Positions 25,596 to 34,169 of a DNA stretch of 64,000 bases are shown piece after piece. Origin of the DNA: Candidatus Peregrinibacteria bacterium (lineage in GTDB: Bacteria > Patescibacteriota > Gracilibacteria > UBA1369 > 2-02-FULL-48-14); contig JABHVW010000001.1 of the NCBI GenBank assembly GCA_018658105.1, positions 62,001-126,000 on the forward strand. Reading direction: 5' to 3'. The notes beneath the pieces were generated by a model. That model was not told the DNA's origin, made no database searches, and saw only the letters and a list, made by a program, of their open reading frames with translations. Both the position numbers and the translations under genes were made by a program. Positions within the stretch are counted from its first letter, which is position 1; each line of letters opens with the position of its first letter.

Positions 25596-26609
25596 ATGAA
25601 TACGACTCTTTTAGAACGCCTGATACAAATCACAAAAGTGGTTTTAGAAAAGCAAATGCAATGCAAAGATGAGCCCCAAGTTCTTCTTTTTGATCGTCAG
25701 TGTGATTTTTCTAGTATTTTGGCTGATGCATATAGTGCAAATATGCCTAGGGCAGAAAAGATAAATTTTGATGATGAAAAGCCAGATGAATTAAGAGAAA
25801 AACTATTGAGCTTGCCCTCTGGATCTACTGTTGTTCTGGTTCAATCAAGTAATTTCCGCCTAGATGATTTTCGTATTCGATTACAACTATTTAATGCAGG
25901 TATTGGCTGTTTGGAGCATGCACATCTTAAATATTTCGCTCCTGATGAGTTTGAAACTTATGCGAATGCATTGGAATATCGTGGTGATTACTACGAAAGA
26001 TTTGGAGGCCTATTAGCTGGGAAATTAGAACAAGCTAGCGAGCTAAAAATTGTCTCTAAAAATGGATCTGTTTTAAGCTTTGGACCTATGGAAGAATGTA
26101 AGACCAATCATGGAGTTTTCTGGAAACAAAAAAACCGAGGAGGTGCTGCAATTTGTGGAGAAGTTTTTACTGAAGCCAAAGATTTCTCTAGTGTGAATGG
26201 AGAGCTCATGGTTGCGGCCTATCCCGGAACAGACTGGAAGATGGTTCCTTGTGAAGCTTTTAAAGTGAAAATCACAGAGAGCATTTTGACTTGTGACGAC
26301 CCCAAATGCCCCCCTCCTTTTCGTAAAGATGTTTTAGATGTAATCGCAGCAAGTGAAGATGGAGAAGTTATGATTAGAGAAGCGGGTTTTGGTTTGAACC
26401 CTGCAATTTCCCATGCGAACCCACTATCGGATGTGAGCGCCTTTGAACGTATGGCTGGCTTTCATATATCACTTGGGAAAAAACATCCTATTTATAGAAA
26501 GAAGTTAGCTAAATCTGTAGTGCAACGCTATCACATGGATATCTTTGCAGACCTAGATCAAATTTTGATTGATGATGAAGTTGTGTTTAAAGGTGGCAGT
26601 TATATTTAA
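25596..26609 (+). CDS. M29-like metallo-aminopeptidase
   Basis: 337 residues resembling thermophilic leucyl aminopeptidases of family M29. All five metal-ligand positions of that family can be matched: E189 (CGEVFTEA), E262 (REAGFGLNP), H290 (GFHISLGKK), and H313 and D315 (RYHMDIF). The GLNP segment and the H-x-x-L-G pattern are typical. The chain is shorter than the roughly 400 residues of characterised members, mostly in the N-terminal half. It would remove N-terminal residues from peptides in the cytoplasm. Promoter at 25562-25589, leaderless type. The assignment comes from motif pattern only. Confidence 0.65.
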   Translation: MNTTLLERLIQITKVVLEKQMQCKDEPQVLLFDRQCDFSSILADAYSANMPRAEKINFDDEKPDELREKLLSLPSGSTVVLVQSSNFRLDDFRIRLQLFNAGIGCLEHAHLKYFAPDEFETYANALEYRGDYYERFGGLLAGKLEQASELKIVSKNGSVLSFGPMEECKTNHGVFWKQKNRGGAAICGEVFTEAKDFSSVNGELMVAAYPGTDWKMVPCEAFKVKITESILTCDDPKCPPPFRKDVLDVIAASEDGEVMIREAGFGLNPAISHANPLSDVSAFERMAGFHISLGKKHPIYRKKLAKSVVQRYHMDIFADLDQILIDDEVVFKGGSYI

Positions 26610-26612
26610 AGG

Positions 26613-26713
26613 GTGTCAATGTGGACTGTCAGTAAGAATTTACAGGTATAGGCTTTTGTAAATTTGAGCAGACCCTTGACATTGACACAAAGGTGTTGTA
26701 AGTCAATTATAAT
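26613..26713 (+). promoter_or_regulatory. Inverted repeat and promoter-like region before the P-loop protein gene
   Basis: GTGTCAATGT (26613-26622) and its exact inverted copy ACATTGACAC (26679-26688) are 56 nt apart. The right arm contains overlapping TTGACA hexamers and is followed by TATAAT (26708-26713), about 25 nt before the ATG at 26739. The -35 to -10 spacing is not ideal, so the regulatory reading is tentative. Confidence 0.4.
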
Positions 26714-26738
26714 TATTTATTCCTAAATTATATAGCCT

Positions 26739-28085
26739 ATGTCAGGAGAAAATGTATCTAGTATGGATTATTATGATGACGTGAAAGAAAGAGATCGGCA
26801 GTTGGTTAGGATTGGTGATGTCTGGGTTTTACCAAGTATAGACACTGAAGATCCAAGAGTTGTCATCCCCAGTGGAGATGAAGCTCTTAGTACATATGAA
26901 AGACTTGGTGATGGAGGGGTGGTAAGTCGATTTAAGCAGTTATTATCTGAAAAAGCTCATATGATTTTGAGAATGGGTACTGCCAGTGACAAAGGTGTAA
27001 TTAAGCCAGTTGTTGAAAATATGCTTGCTCAGGCTGTAAGTGCTGGCTATACGCATGTTGGTGAACTATTTGACAATGGCCAAAATTTATTGAAGGGAAT
27101 AGGTTCTTGGGTAAGCGCTACAATTGATGATGAGGGAGAAGATATCCCTCCTTTTATTGCTATTCAATCAGGTGAAGGTGAAACCTTGGAAGGCTTATTT
27201 GATTCTGATGATGAAGGAAATGTATTTAAGGAAAGAATATTACGTAGTTCTGAGGGTAATGATGGGCATGTATGGCATCTAGAACTTCCTGCTTTAGATG
27301 GACATTTACTTTTGAGAGTACAGAATATGTTATCGAGTACTGCACAAGAGTTGCCGAGCAAGGCTGGTCAAGCTCCTTCGGATAGGTTAATTGCACCAAA
27401 ACTTGTAGGTGCTGAAAGATTTCCAGCAAAACCTATTGGTAGATCTATGAAGATGAAACCTCTTTTATTGGGTGAAAGACAAAGTGATACAGCTTATCAG
27501 GACTCTCAGCTAAAGGCTGTAGCTGAAATGGCAGAAGCAGCTTATGGCGGCCTTGTAGGTTCGAATGGTTTTCATGTTTTTCATGGTGGCCCAGGGCTTG
27601 GGAAAACAGTCATTATGGACCGAATTATGCAATGGTTGCTTCATAATTTGAATGGTGAGGATGCACTCGGTGCTGCCTCTATCTTAAGAACTCATGGTTG
27701 GCAAGAAACTGCTGCTACTATACAAGCATGTAAGAAAGGTCTGATGGGAACTTTGCCAGCGATTATTTTTGCAGATGATGTGACTAAGAGTACTTTTCCG
27801 GGGAGGATACCTTGGAATGCACTTGATGGTCATGCTGACGAACAACTTGTGAGAGCTTTTCGATATGGAGCAAGCAACTCTACAGGTTTTGATGAAAGAA
27901 TACGTCATGGAGGTTGTCATTATACTACGGGAAGTCAGGTGCTTGGCGAGACTACTAGATCAGTTTATCCTTCTTGTCCAATAACAGTTGTTGCGACTTC
28001 AAATTCACCCCTTCATGAGAGGGATATGAGATTACCGGTTACAAATCATGTTTTCCCTGGTAAGGCTTGGAGCTCATTGAAGTAA
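26739..28085 (+). CDS. Orphan P-loop (AAA-like) ATPase with unknown N-terminal half
   Basis: 448 residues. Residues 1-240 match nothing I recognise. The C-terminal half is a nucleotide-binding domain: Walker A GGPGLGKT (283-290), Walker B AIIFADD (341-347), a sensor-1 like VVATSN (417-422) and two arginines soon after (R428, R431). It stops right after that point, so the helical lid of AAA+ proteins is missing or very short. The closest general look is DnaC/IstB-like or Cdc48-like loaders, but this is not secure. The 3' end overlaps the convergent GCS2-like gene by 12 bp. Confidence 0.6.
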   Translation: MSGENVSSMDYYDDVKERDRQLVRIGDVWVLPSIDTEDPRVVIPSGDEALSTYERLGDGGVVSRFKQLLSEKAHMILRMGTASDKGVIKPVVENMLAQAVSAGYTHVGELFDNGQNLLKGIGSWVSATIDDEGEDIPPFIAIQSGEGETLEGLFDSDDEGNVFKERILRSSEGNDGHVWHLELPALDGHLLLRVQNMLSSTAQELPSKAGQAPSDRLIAPKLVGAERFPAKPIGRSMKMKPLLLGERQSDTAYQDSQLKAVAEMAEAAYGGLVGSNGFHVFHGGPGLGKTVIMDRIMQWLLHNLNGEDALGAASILRTHGWQETAATIQACKKGLMGTLPAIIFADDVTKSTFPGRIPWNALDGHADEQLVRAFRYGASNSTGFDERIRHGGCHYTTGSQVLGETTRSVYPSCPITVVATSNSPLHERDMRLPVTNHVFPGKAWSSLK

Positions 28086-29111
28086 TTCACAGACTGGGGA
28101 ATTGTGATCAGGCTGCCTGACTGTTGATGTCTTGGAGGCTGCTACAAAGCCTTCGAAGTGATTTGTTGCGGGTTCTAGGTGAGTTTCGAGCTCGGTTGCT
28201 GTTGAAAATTCGAGAGAATCTCCCCATCTGCTTTCGACCCACCACGGCTGTCTTGGGTCTTCTGACTGTTTTATTTTTACTGTCCAAGAGTGCATTTCTT
28301 TTGGATTGAGCCGCCTGAATATTGAGAGGTCGCTCATTCTTTCGAAGTCTGTTGGAGTGATTTCTGAACTTGCATCAAAGGCGCACATCCAGCGCAGCAT
28401 TTCGCGAATGGTATCGAATTGTGGTGGGAAAAGAATCTGCTCGCTTGGAAATCCAAAACGTGCGAAGCGTTCTTGATTCTGGCTTACTAGTAAAGTTTGT
28501 GCGTGTTCAAAACGGGTTAGACCTTGAGCACTTCTCATGTCATTTAGATTTGTTGATCTTAACTCAGCTACTTTCTCGGCTGTGAATGAATTGTGAATTA
28601 TGCGGGCTTGCTCGAGGCGGCGCATATCCATTTCGTCGCCAGGGCCAAGCAGATGTGCGAAGGGACGTGAATCATTTACTTGAAAGCAAGCTGTGGCTGA
28701 ATGAAATGCATTCTCTCCCCAACGCTCCACCAGTTGAAAAGTGCGAGACTCAGGGTCGAGGGTTGCAGGGATTAGACTCAACTCATCTTCGAGAACTGGC
28801 TGAAAACTGAGATGTAGGCCTTTGGCGTGCAAAATTGTTTCGACTTTTCTTCGTGTAGCAATTATTTGTCTAGCAGCTATAGTGCGATTTTCGCAGACTA
28901 GAGTTTTCATTTCTAAATGAGATGCAATTTGTTCCAAACTAATTGCCCCCCTAAGTTCTGGGAAAACCCGTTGAACTTCTTGCTGGATCCATTCAGATGT
29001 AGACATGAGCTCGCCATCAATACTGATTTCTTGAGCGGGCTTGCCCTCCGAGTCTACAATAAAACATTCTACTTCTAGACCAATACCTATTTGTGTTTGT
29101 GTTAATACCAT
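28074..29111 (-). CDS. GCS2-like carboxylate-amine ligase (tentative)
   Basis: 345 residues. The N-terminus IGIGLEVECFIVDSEGKP resembles the opening strand of GCS2-type glutamate-cysteine ligases (G-x-E-x-E-x-F-x-x-D). The middle has GENAFHSATACFQVNDSRPF, where a His and a polar strand fall as in that fold. It could ligate amino acids or modify a peptide, but substrate residues cannot be confirmed. I start at the ATG at 29111; a longer frame to 29180 would run through the -10/-35 candidates (TTGCAG-N16-TACAAA, 6 nt from the ATG). It ends in TGA. Confident as a gene, not as an enzyme. Confidence 0.5.
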   Translation of the reverse strand: MVLTQTQIGIGLEVECFIVDSEGKPAQEISIDGELMSTSEWIQQEVQRVFPELRGAISLEQIASHLEMKTLVCENRTIAARQIIATRRKVETILHAKGLHLSFQPVLEDELSLIPATLDPESRTFQLVERWGENAFHSATACFQVNDSRPFAHLLGPGDEMDMRRLEQARIIHNSFTAEKVAELRSTNLNDMRSAQGLTRFEHAQTLLVSQNQERFARFGFPSEQILFPPQFDTIREMLRWMCAFDASSEITPTDFERMSDLSIFRRLNPKEMHSWTVKIKQSEDPRQPWWVESRWGDSLEFSTATELETHLEPATNHFEGFVAASKTSTVRQPDHNSPVCELLQ

Positions 29112-29244
29112 TGTGATTTTGTAATTAATAAAAAAAGCCCTGCAAGATTTATGCAAGGATGTGTTTTCGAGTGCGCTCAAATATCCCTACATAAGATAAG
29201 AATAATATTGATAAGCTGCGCTGAAGAGGTTCATATATTTATTT

Positions 29245-29352
29245 ACTGTGAAATTATCATACAGTTTTTACTGTAGCAATAAACCGTGAATACCATCAAC
29301 TTTCCCTTAGGATTCACTATATATTGACAAATAACCGTGAATTTGATACAGT
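29245..29352 (+). promoter_or_regulatory. Operator-like repeat cluster upstream of the Fic gene
   Basis: ACTGT (29245-29249), ACAGT (29261-29265), ACTGT (29270-29274) and ACAGT (29348-29352) alternate in orientation. AACCGTGAAT occurs twice (29282-29291 and 29333-29342), with ATTCAC inverted at 29312-29317. TTGACA lies at about 29325. Such a cluster suggests a repressor array controlling the Fic gene, perhaps autoregulation. Confidence 0.5.
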
Positions 29353-29354
29353 GA

Positions 29355-30230
29355 ATGCATATGACTACAACAAAACCAATTCGAGACAGAATTAAAATTC
29401 TCAAAGTTGAGTATGAAAATTTATGCAAAGGTAAAAAATCATTGCTTAATTTAATCTCTGAGGCTGAACTGTCAGAAAGTGTCTATAATTCAAATGCAAT
29501 TGAAAATTCCACTCTTAGTCTAAAAGAAACAGAAAAAATTCTCTTGGATATGGAAGTCTCTGGTAATTTGTCTTTGAGAGAGGTATTTGAAGCAAAGAAT
29601 CTGGCTAGAGTCATGGAGTATACATTTGGCAAAAATGAAATACTTGACCTGTCTGAAGATTTCATTTTGATTCTCCATAAAATGCTGCTTACGAATATAA
29701 ATGATGAATTTGCAGGTCGCTTCCGGCAAGAAGGCGAATTTGTAAGAATTGGTACTCATATTGCCCCTCCTCCTGAATTTGTTAAACAATTTATTTCTGA
29801 TCTAATAATTGATTACTCTTCAAATGCTGATACATATTTTGTAGATAAAATTGCCGAATTTCATTTGAAATTTGAAAATATTCATCCTTTCTGTGATGGT
29901 AATGGGCGGATTGGTAGAGTCTTAATTGACATTCAGTTACAAGCTCTTGGTTATCCACCTGTAATTGTGAGGAATAAAGAGAAGAAAAATTATTATGGTG
30001 CGTTTAGAGAATTTGATGATAATAAAAATTCAAAAAAAATGGAAAGAATTGTCGCCCTAGCCGTTTTAGAATCTTTACATAAACGTCTTGCGTACTTACG
30101 CGGTTCTGAAATTATCACCTTGGCAGAATATTCGAAAGATAATTCCCTTTCATCACTTATTAATGCTGCTCACAGACAAAGTATTCCTGCCTTTAGAGAG
30201 AAAGGTGTCTGGAAAATTGAATCTAAATAA
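29355..30230 (+). CDS. Class II Fic-domain protein (AMPylator-type) with C-terminal helix-turn-helix-like part
   Basis: 291 residues. The active-site loop HPFCDGNGRIGR (177-188) matches HPFx(D/E)GNGRxxR exactly, with H177 as catalytic base. An N-terminal alpha-inhibitory motif SNAIEN (46-51, S-x-x-x-E-N) puts it in class II, in which the Glu blocks gamma-phosphate binding until released. The last 40 residues (ITLAEYSKDNSLSSLINAAH...REKGVWKIE) look like a winged or excisionase-type helix-turn-helix. It would transfer AMP or another phosphate-linked group to a protein target. The repeat cluster upstream suggests regulation. yggS follows after one base. Confidence 0.88.
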   Translation: MHMTTTKPIRDRIKILKVEYENLCKGKKSLLNLISEAELSESVYNSNAIENSTLSLKETEKILLDMEVSGNLSLREVFEAKNLARVMEYTFGKNEILDLSEDFILILHKMLLTNINDEFAGRFRQEGEFVRIGTHIAPPPEFVKQFISDLIIDYSSNADTYFVDKIAEFHLKFENIHPFCDGNGRIGRVLIDIQLQALGYPPVIVRNKEKKNYYGAFREFDDNKNSKKMERIVALAVLESLHKRLAYLRGSEIITLAEYSKDNSLSSLINAAHRQSIPAFREKGVWKIESK

Positions 30231-30231
30231 T

Positions 30232-30810
30232 ATGAATATTCCGAAAAACATTAATGTAGTTGCAGTTGTGAAGGGGCAAAATCCTGATGCTGTCATGCAG
30301 ATGCTTGAGCGGACTGGCTACCAGGTAGTTGGCCATAATCGCATGAGTGAGGCTTTGGAATTGCAGGCGCAATTGCCGCGGGGTTTGACTTGGCATTTTT
30401 TGGGTAAGCTGCAGTCAAGGAAGATAGCCAAGATTGTTGAGACTTTTGATGTGATTCAGAGTTTGGAAAATTTGGATCAGGCGGCTTTGATTGCTGAAGC
30501 TCTGGATGAGGGTGTGAGCTACCCTGTTTATTTACAGGTCAATATTAGTGGAATTGAGGAGCGAAGTGGCTGTGTGCCAGAGGATGTGGATATGGTTTTG
30601 GAAGGGCTTAAAAAATATCCTGCGCTTAGAGTTATTGGTTTGATGGGAATGGCTTCGCAGGATGCTGTGCTTGCGAGGGAGGAGTTTAGGCTTTTGAAAA
30701 GTTTATGCCCGGACAGCCTTGAGTGTTCAATGGGAATGAGTGGCGACTATGAAATTGCCCTCGAAGAGGGCTCAACCATGTTGCGTTTGGGTCGTATGTT
30801 GTTTACCTAA
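30232..30810 (+). CDS. yggS: PLP homeostasis protein, YggS/PROSC family
   Basis: 192 residues. The PLP lysine is in VVAVVKGQ near the N-terminus, and the C-terminal signature SMGMSGDYEIALEEGSTMLR is intact. The helical middle (GLTWHFLGKLQSRKIAKIV) carries the WHFIGxLQ segment. The protein is a non-catalytic PLP-binding carrier that tunes vitamin B6 and amino-acid pools. It is shorter than the usual 225-235 residues, missing part of the N-terminal helix. The ATG at 30232 is one base past the Fic stop, so the two are probably co-translated, an unusual pairing. It overlaps the convergent small gene by 8 bp. Confidence 0.92.
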   Translation: MNIPKNINVVAVVKGQNPDAVMQMLERTGYQVVGHNRMSEALELQAQLPRGLTWHFLGKLQSRKIAKIVETFDVIQSLENLDQAALIAEALDEGVSYPVYLQVNISGIEERSGCVPEDVDMVLEGLKKYPALRVIGLMGMASQDAVLAREEFRLLKSLCPDSLECSMGMSGDYEIALEEGSTMLRLGRMLFT

Positions 30811-30982
30811 TGCCTGGAATGAATTCACCTTTTGACGCTGGTCTATTGGGGTTTTCTATCTTGGCCATTGCATCAGCAATTAAGACTAATGATTCCCTTC
30901 TTCGTTTTTCGAAATCAACGGCATGTGTAACTTGGGGCTCTGCATGTTCTGGGAATCTGTATATGTTTTCTTGAGCAGCCAT
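30803..30982 (-). CDS. Small hypothetical protein (59 residues)
   Basis: An ATG at 30982 opens a frame to TAA at 30803-30805. The product is a charged, soluble 59-residue protein (MAAQENIYRFPEHAEPQ...FEKRRRESLVLIADAMAK...). The middle is helical and amphipathic. There is no Shine-Dalgarno; TAATTT lies about 7 nt before the ATG. It fills the gap between yggS and the ABC-F gene and overlaps yggS by 8 bp tail-to-tail. No family is recognised. Confidence 0.5.
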   Translation of the reverse strand: MAAQENIYRFPEHAEPQVTHAVDFEKRRRESLVLIADAMAKIENPNRPASKGEFIPGIR

Positions 30983-31030
30983 CTTATAAAAATTATTAAG
31001 ATGGTAATTTAGCGATATTTAAGTTAAATG

Positions 31031-32821
31031 TCAATGTCCACTCGATAGATCTTCCTCTTTCTTAGCCAAACGTTCTAACTCTGTGTATGCATCTTCAATT
31101 GCATGAGCTGCGATTTTTGCTTTCTCGCCGTAGTCAAAAATATTCCTTTGGTCTTTTTCAATATAGGCGGTGTTCAAAATGTTTGCATTCACCTCTTGCT
31201 CTGCTTCTAATTTGGTAATTTGTTTTTCTAGTTTTTGTTGTGCCTTTTTTATAGTCCTCAATTTTCTAGTTTTTTCTTTCCTTTCTAAATACTCCTCTTT
31301 GTTTACTGATTTTTTGATTTTTTTCGGACGGAAAGTTTCTTCCTCCATCCACCCTCCTTTTGCCAAAAAACGTTCGTAGGTTTCTTCCATGACTGTAATG
31401 TGACCTTGTTCAAAAACGACAAGGCGCGTTGCAAGTTCAGATATAATTTTCTCGTCATGACTTACAAAAACTACGGTACCTGGAAAGTCGTTTAGCGCTT
31501 CAGTTAGGGCTTGGCACGACTCCATATCCAAATGATTTGTTGGCTCATCTAAAATTAAAATGTTGTTTTTTGAAAGCATTAGTTTTGCCAAAGCGACACG
31601 ACTTCGTTCTCCACCCGAAAGCGAACTGATTTTCTTTTTTACATTGCTGCCAGTGAAAAGCAATGAGCCGCACACGCTTCTAACCAATTGTTCTTTTGTA
31701 TTTGGGAGCGCAATTAGCTCGGTGAGAATACTATTTTGAGGATTTAAATCTGCTATTTGGCTTGGCCCAAAATACCCTAGCCTGATGTTTTCGTGGGTTT
31801 TTAATTTACCCGTCTGTATCTCTAAATCTCTAACGAGCAACTTCAAAAGTGTTGTTTTACCTTTTCCATTTGGACCGATAATTGCGATTCGGTCTTTTGG
31901 TCTTACCGCCAAAGAAAACTTAGAAATAATTTGGTGATTTTCGTCGTAAGAATAACTAATATTTGTGGCGCGAAGAAGTTCACTGCCTTGAAATTCGTCT
32001 GACTTAAAATGGAACCTTATCTCGGGTAGTTTTTCTAACTTCTTGTGTATTTTTTGCTTAGCTAAAGATTTGATTCTCGATTGAACTAAACCTGCAGAAC
32101 GAGCGCCTGCACGAAATTCCCGAATAAATACTTTGGTTTTTGCATCTTTCTTTTCTTGTTTGACTCTAGTTTTTTCATGTACGTCTTCCTCCCTTAAAAG
32201 TTGATGCATTAATTTTGTTGGGCCACCTTCCATTTTGCGCATTTTTCCGCGGTGAATCCCAACCACATGAGTTACTACTTTTTGCATAAAAGTTTGATCA
32301 TGCGTAACTAAAATGAATGAGCCTTTCCAGTCTTGAAGAAAACTTTCGAGCCAGCGAAGCGAGAGAATATCTAGATAATTTGTTGGCTCATCTAAAAGAA
32401 GCAGATCGGCATCAGACACGAGGGCCTGAGCGAGTCTGAGCCTTACCTGCATGCCGCTTGAAAATTCATCTGGAGCTCTTTGCATGTCTGTCTTTATAAA
32501 ACCAAGCCCCATTAAAATTGATTCAGCCCTCCACTCTTGATTGTAGGCATCCAAAGGTAAAGACTTGCAGACCTGTTCCAAAATTGTTGGTTCGGTAAAA
32601 TCTAAATGCTGTTCTAAACTTTGAACTCTTACACTTTTGGACATTTCAACTTCACCATGATCAGGAGTTTCGAAGCCCTGAAGAATTTTTATAAATGTAC
32701 TTTTCCCTGAACCGTTGCGACCGATTAATCCAACTTTTTCTTTTGATCCAATAGTAAGGCTTACATCTTCAAAAAGATCATGATCGCCATAGAATTTAGA
32801 TAAATGTTTGATACGTATCAT
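31031..32821 (-). CDS. ABC-F family ATPase
   Basis: 596 residues with two ABC cassettes and no membrane part: Walker A GRNGSGKST and GPNGKGKTT, Walker B LLLLDEPTNYLD and ILILDEPTNHLD, separated by a basic linker (about 215-260), and a C-terminal coiled coil (about 520-590). These proteins act on ribosomes as translation factors. The first signature motif is FSSGMQVRL instead of the usual LSGGQ type; the second is canonical (LSGGERSRVALA). The start overlaps the helicase stop as ATGA, so the two form an operon from the promoter at 34138. Confidence 0.92.
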   Translation of the reverse strand: MIRIKHLSKFYGDHDLFEDVSLTIGSKEKVGLIGRNGSGKSTFIKILQGFETPDHGEVEMSKSVRVQSLEQHLDFTEPTILEQVCKSLPLDAYNQEWRAESILMGLGFIKTDMQRAPDEFSSGMQVRLRLAQALVSDADLLLLDEPTNYLDILSLRWLESFLQDWKGSFILVTHDQTFMQKVVTHVVGIHRGKMRKMEGGPTKLMHQLLREEDVHEKTRVKQEKKDAKTKVFIREFRAGARSAGLVQSRIKSLAKQKIHKKLEKLPEIRFHFKSDEFQGSELLRATNISYSYDENHQIISKFSLAVRPKDRIAIIGPNGKGKTTLLKLLVRDLEIQTGKLKTHENIRLGYFGPSQIADLNPQNSILTELIALPNTKEQLVRSVCGSLLFTGSNVKKKISSLSGGERSRVALAKLMLSKNNILILDEPTNHLDMESCQALTEALNDFPGTVVFVSHDEKIISELATRLVVFEQGHITVMEETYERFLAKGGWMEEETFRPKKIKKSVNKEEYLERKEKTRKLRTIKKAQQKLEKQITKLEAEQEVNANILNTAYIEKDQRNIFDYGEKAKIAAHAIEDAYTELERLAKKEEDLSSGH

Positions 32822-34131
32822 GCTTGCATTTGTCTATGAAAGTGATCGATGCGTCTGTTGCTCCAAATGTGGCGGTTTTCGATAGGGGTTTGTAAAAGAA
32901 GGCCTTCGAGGCTGCGGCAACGGCTTAAAGCAACGTAAACCTGGCCATGTGCAAAGGCTCCCCTGCCCAGATCGATCACCACTTTGTCGAAAGTTTTCCC
33001 CTGACTTTTGTGAATTGTAATTGCCCAAGCGAGCCGAATTGGATACTGGCGAAATGAGCCGACGGTTTCTTGCTTCATTTCATTTTTCTCGGCTTCCCAA
33101 TAATATTTGTGCAGCTCCCAGGTGTGGGGTTTGACCATTACAATATCCTCCTCGCCTTCGAGTTTTACGTGCAAAACATCTTCGGCCGTGCCGCCATCAA
33201 AATCAATTTTTGTGATAGTACCGATGCTGCCATTTACCCAGCGGCCCGCCATGTCGTTATTGAGCATCATAATTTGTGCGCCCTTTTTCAGCTCAAGATT
33301 TGCATTTGTGGGGTGATTTCTATTTTCGAATTCGCCGGAATATTCTGCATCGTAAACTTCACTACGATCATCCAAACGTTCAAGGCGCATCTTGTTAATT
33401 GTGTCGGCCGCTTTATTTGTGGTTGTGAGAGTTATGTATGAGTGATCGCTGCTTTGAAATTTTTGTGGATCGGCTAAAAGCCTAGAATTTAGAATGTCGA
33501 AATCCCAGGGTGTTGCTCTATTAGTGCGTATTTTATTTAAAACATTTACGAATTTATTGTCTTTTTGACGATAAATCTTTTGAAGCTCGAGCGAATCGAA
33601 TTGTGCATCTTGAAAGACCATTGCATCGAAAAAATATGGGCTAGCATATTCAGTTTTAAATCGTTCCTTTTCTTCTTGGCCAACCACAACGGGTGGAAGT
33701 TGGTGCAGATCGCCAATAAAGACCATCTGAATTCCGGCAAAAGGCTGATAACTGTTCAGAAATGATCGAAGAGCAACATCTATGCAATCCATAAGATCGG
33801 CACGCACCATTGAAACCTCATCGATTACCATTACATCTAGGTTTTCAAGGATTTTCATTAGGGTTTTGGACGGCCTTTCTCGGGCAGCTTTTTCAGGTGT
33901 GATATCTGGTGGGAATCCAAAAAATGAATGGATTGTTTGCCCCCCGACATTAAGTGCAGAAACTCCGGTTGGTGCAAGCACTACTACGCTTTTTTTTGTG
34001 GTTTGCTGAAAATGTGTGAGCAAAGTAGATTTACCTGTTCCTGCATTCCCAGTAATAAAAATGGAACTGCGGCTTTTGTTGAGCCGTTTTAAGGCTTCTT
34101 CGAATTTTTCATTGATTTCAATTTCTGACAT
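32818..34131 (-). CDS. Pif1/RecD2-like superfamily 1 helicase
   Basis: 437-residue DNA helicase: motif I GNAGTGKSTLL, VLAPTGVSALNVGGQTIHSF (motif Ia), VIDEVSMVRADLMD (II), FIGDLHQLPPVV (III), and the C-terminal AWAITIHKSQGKTFDKVVID and QVYVALSRCRSLEGL, typical of Pif1-like proteins. Its targets may be forks or structured DNA, by family. It has a leaderless-type promoter (TATAGT, 6 nt from the ATG) back to back with the SLH-M23 gene. The downstream ABC-F gene overlaps it by four bases; the functional link is unclear. Confidence 0.93.
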   Translation of the reverse strand: MSEIEINEKFEEALKRLNKSRSSIFITGNAGTGKSTLLTHFQQTTKKSVVVLAPTGVSALNVGGQTIHSFFGFPPDITPEKAARERPSKTLMKILENLDVMVIDEVSMVRADLMDCIDVALRSFLNSYQPFAGIQMVFIGDLHQLPPVVVGQEEKERFKTEYASPYFFDAMVFQDAQFDSLELQKIYRQKDNKFVNVLNKIRTNRATPWDFDILNSRLLADPQKFQSSDHSYITLTTTNKAADTINKMRLERLDDRSEVYDAEYSGEFENRNHPTNANLELKKGAQIMMLNNDMAGRWVNGSIGTITKIDFDGGTAEDVLHVKLEGEEDIVMVKPHTWELHKYYWEAEKNEMKQETVGSFRQYPIRLAWAITIHKSQGKTFDKVVIDLGRGAFAHGQVYVALSRCRSLEGLLLQTPIENRHIWSNRRIDHFHRQMQA

Positions 34132-34134
34132 GAA

Positions 34135-34163
34135 TGGACTATAGCATGAGCTTCCATTAATAT
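34135..34163. promoter_or_regulatory. Overlapping leaderless-type promoters of the divergent helicase and SLH-M23 genes
   Basis: Plus: TGGACT (34135-34140), N17, TAATAT (34158-34163), 6 nt, ATG at 34170. Minus: TATAGT (34138-34143) with extended TGC, 6 nt, ATG at 34131. The minus -10 overlaps the plus -35, and only 38 bp separate the two start codons. Confidence 0.65.
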
Positions 34164-34169
34164 TTAAAT

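Noticed and set aside
29112-29165. Terminator at the TGCAAG repeats near 29140
   Set aside because: The arms are direct, not inverted, repeats, leaving only a 3-bp stem.
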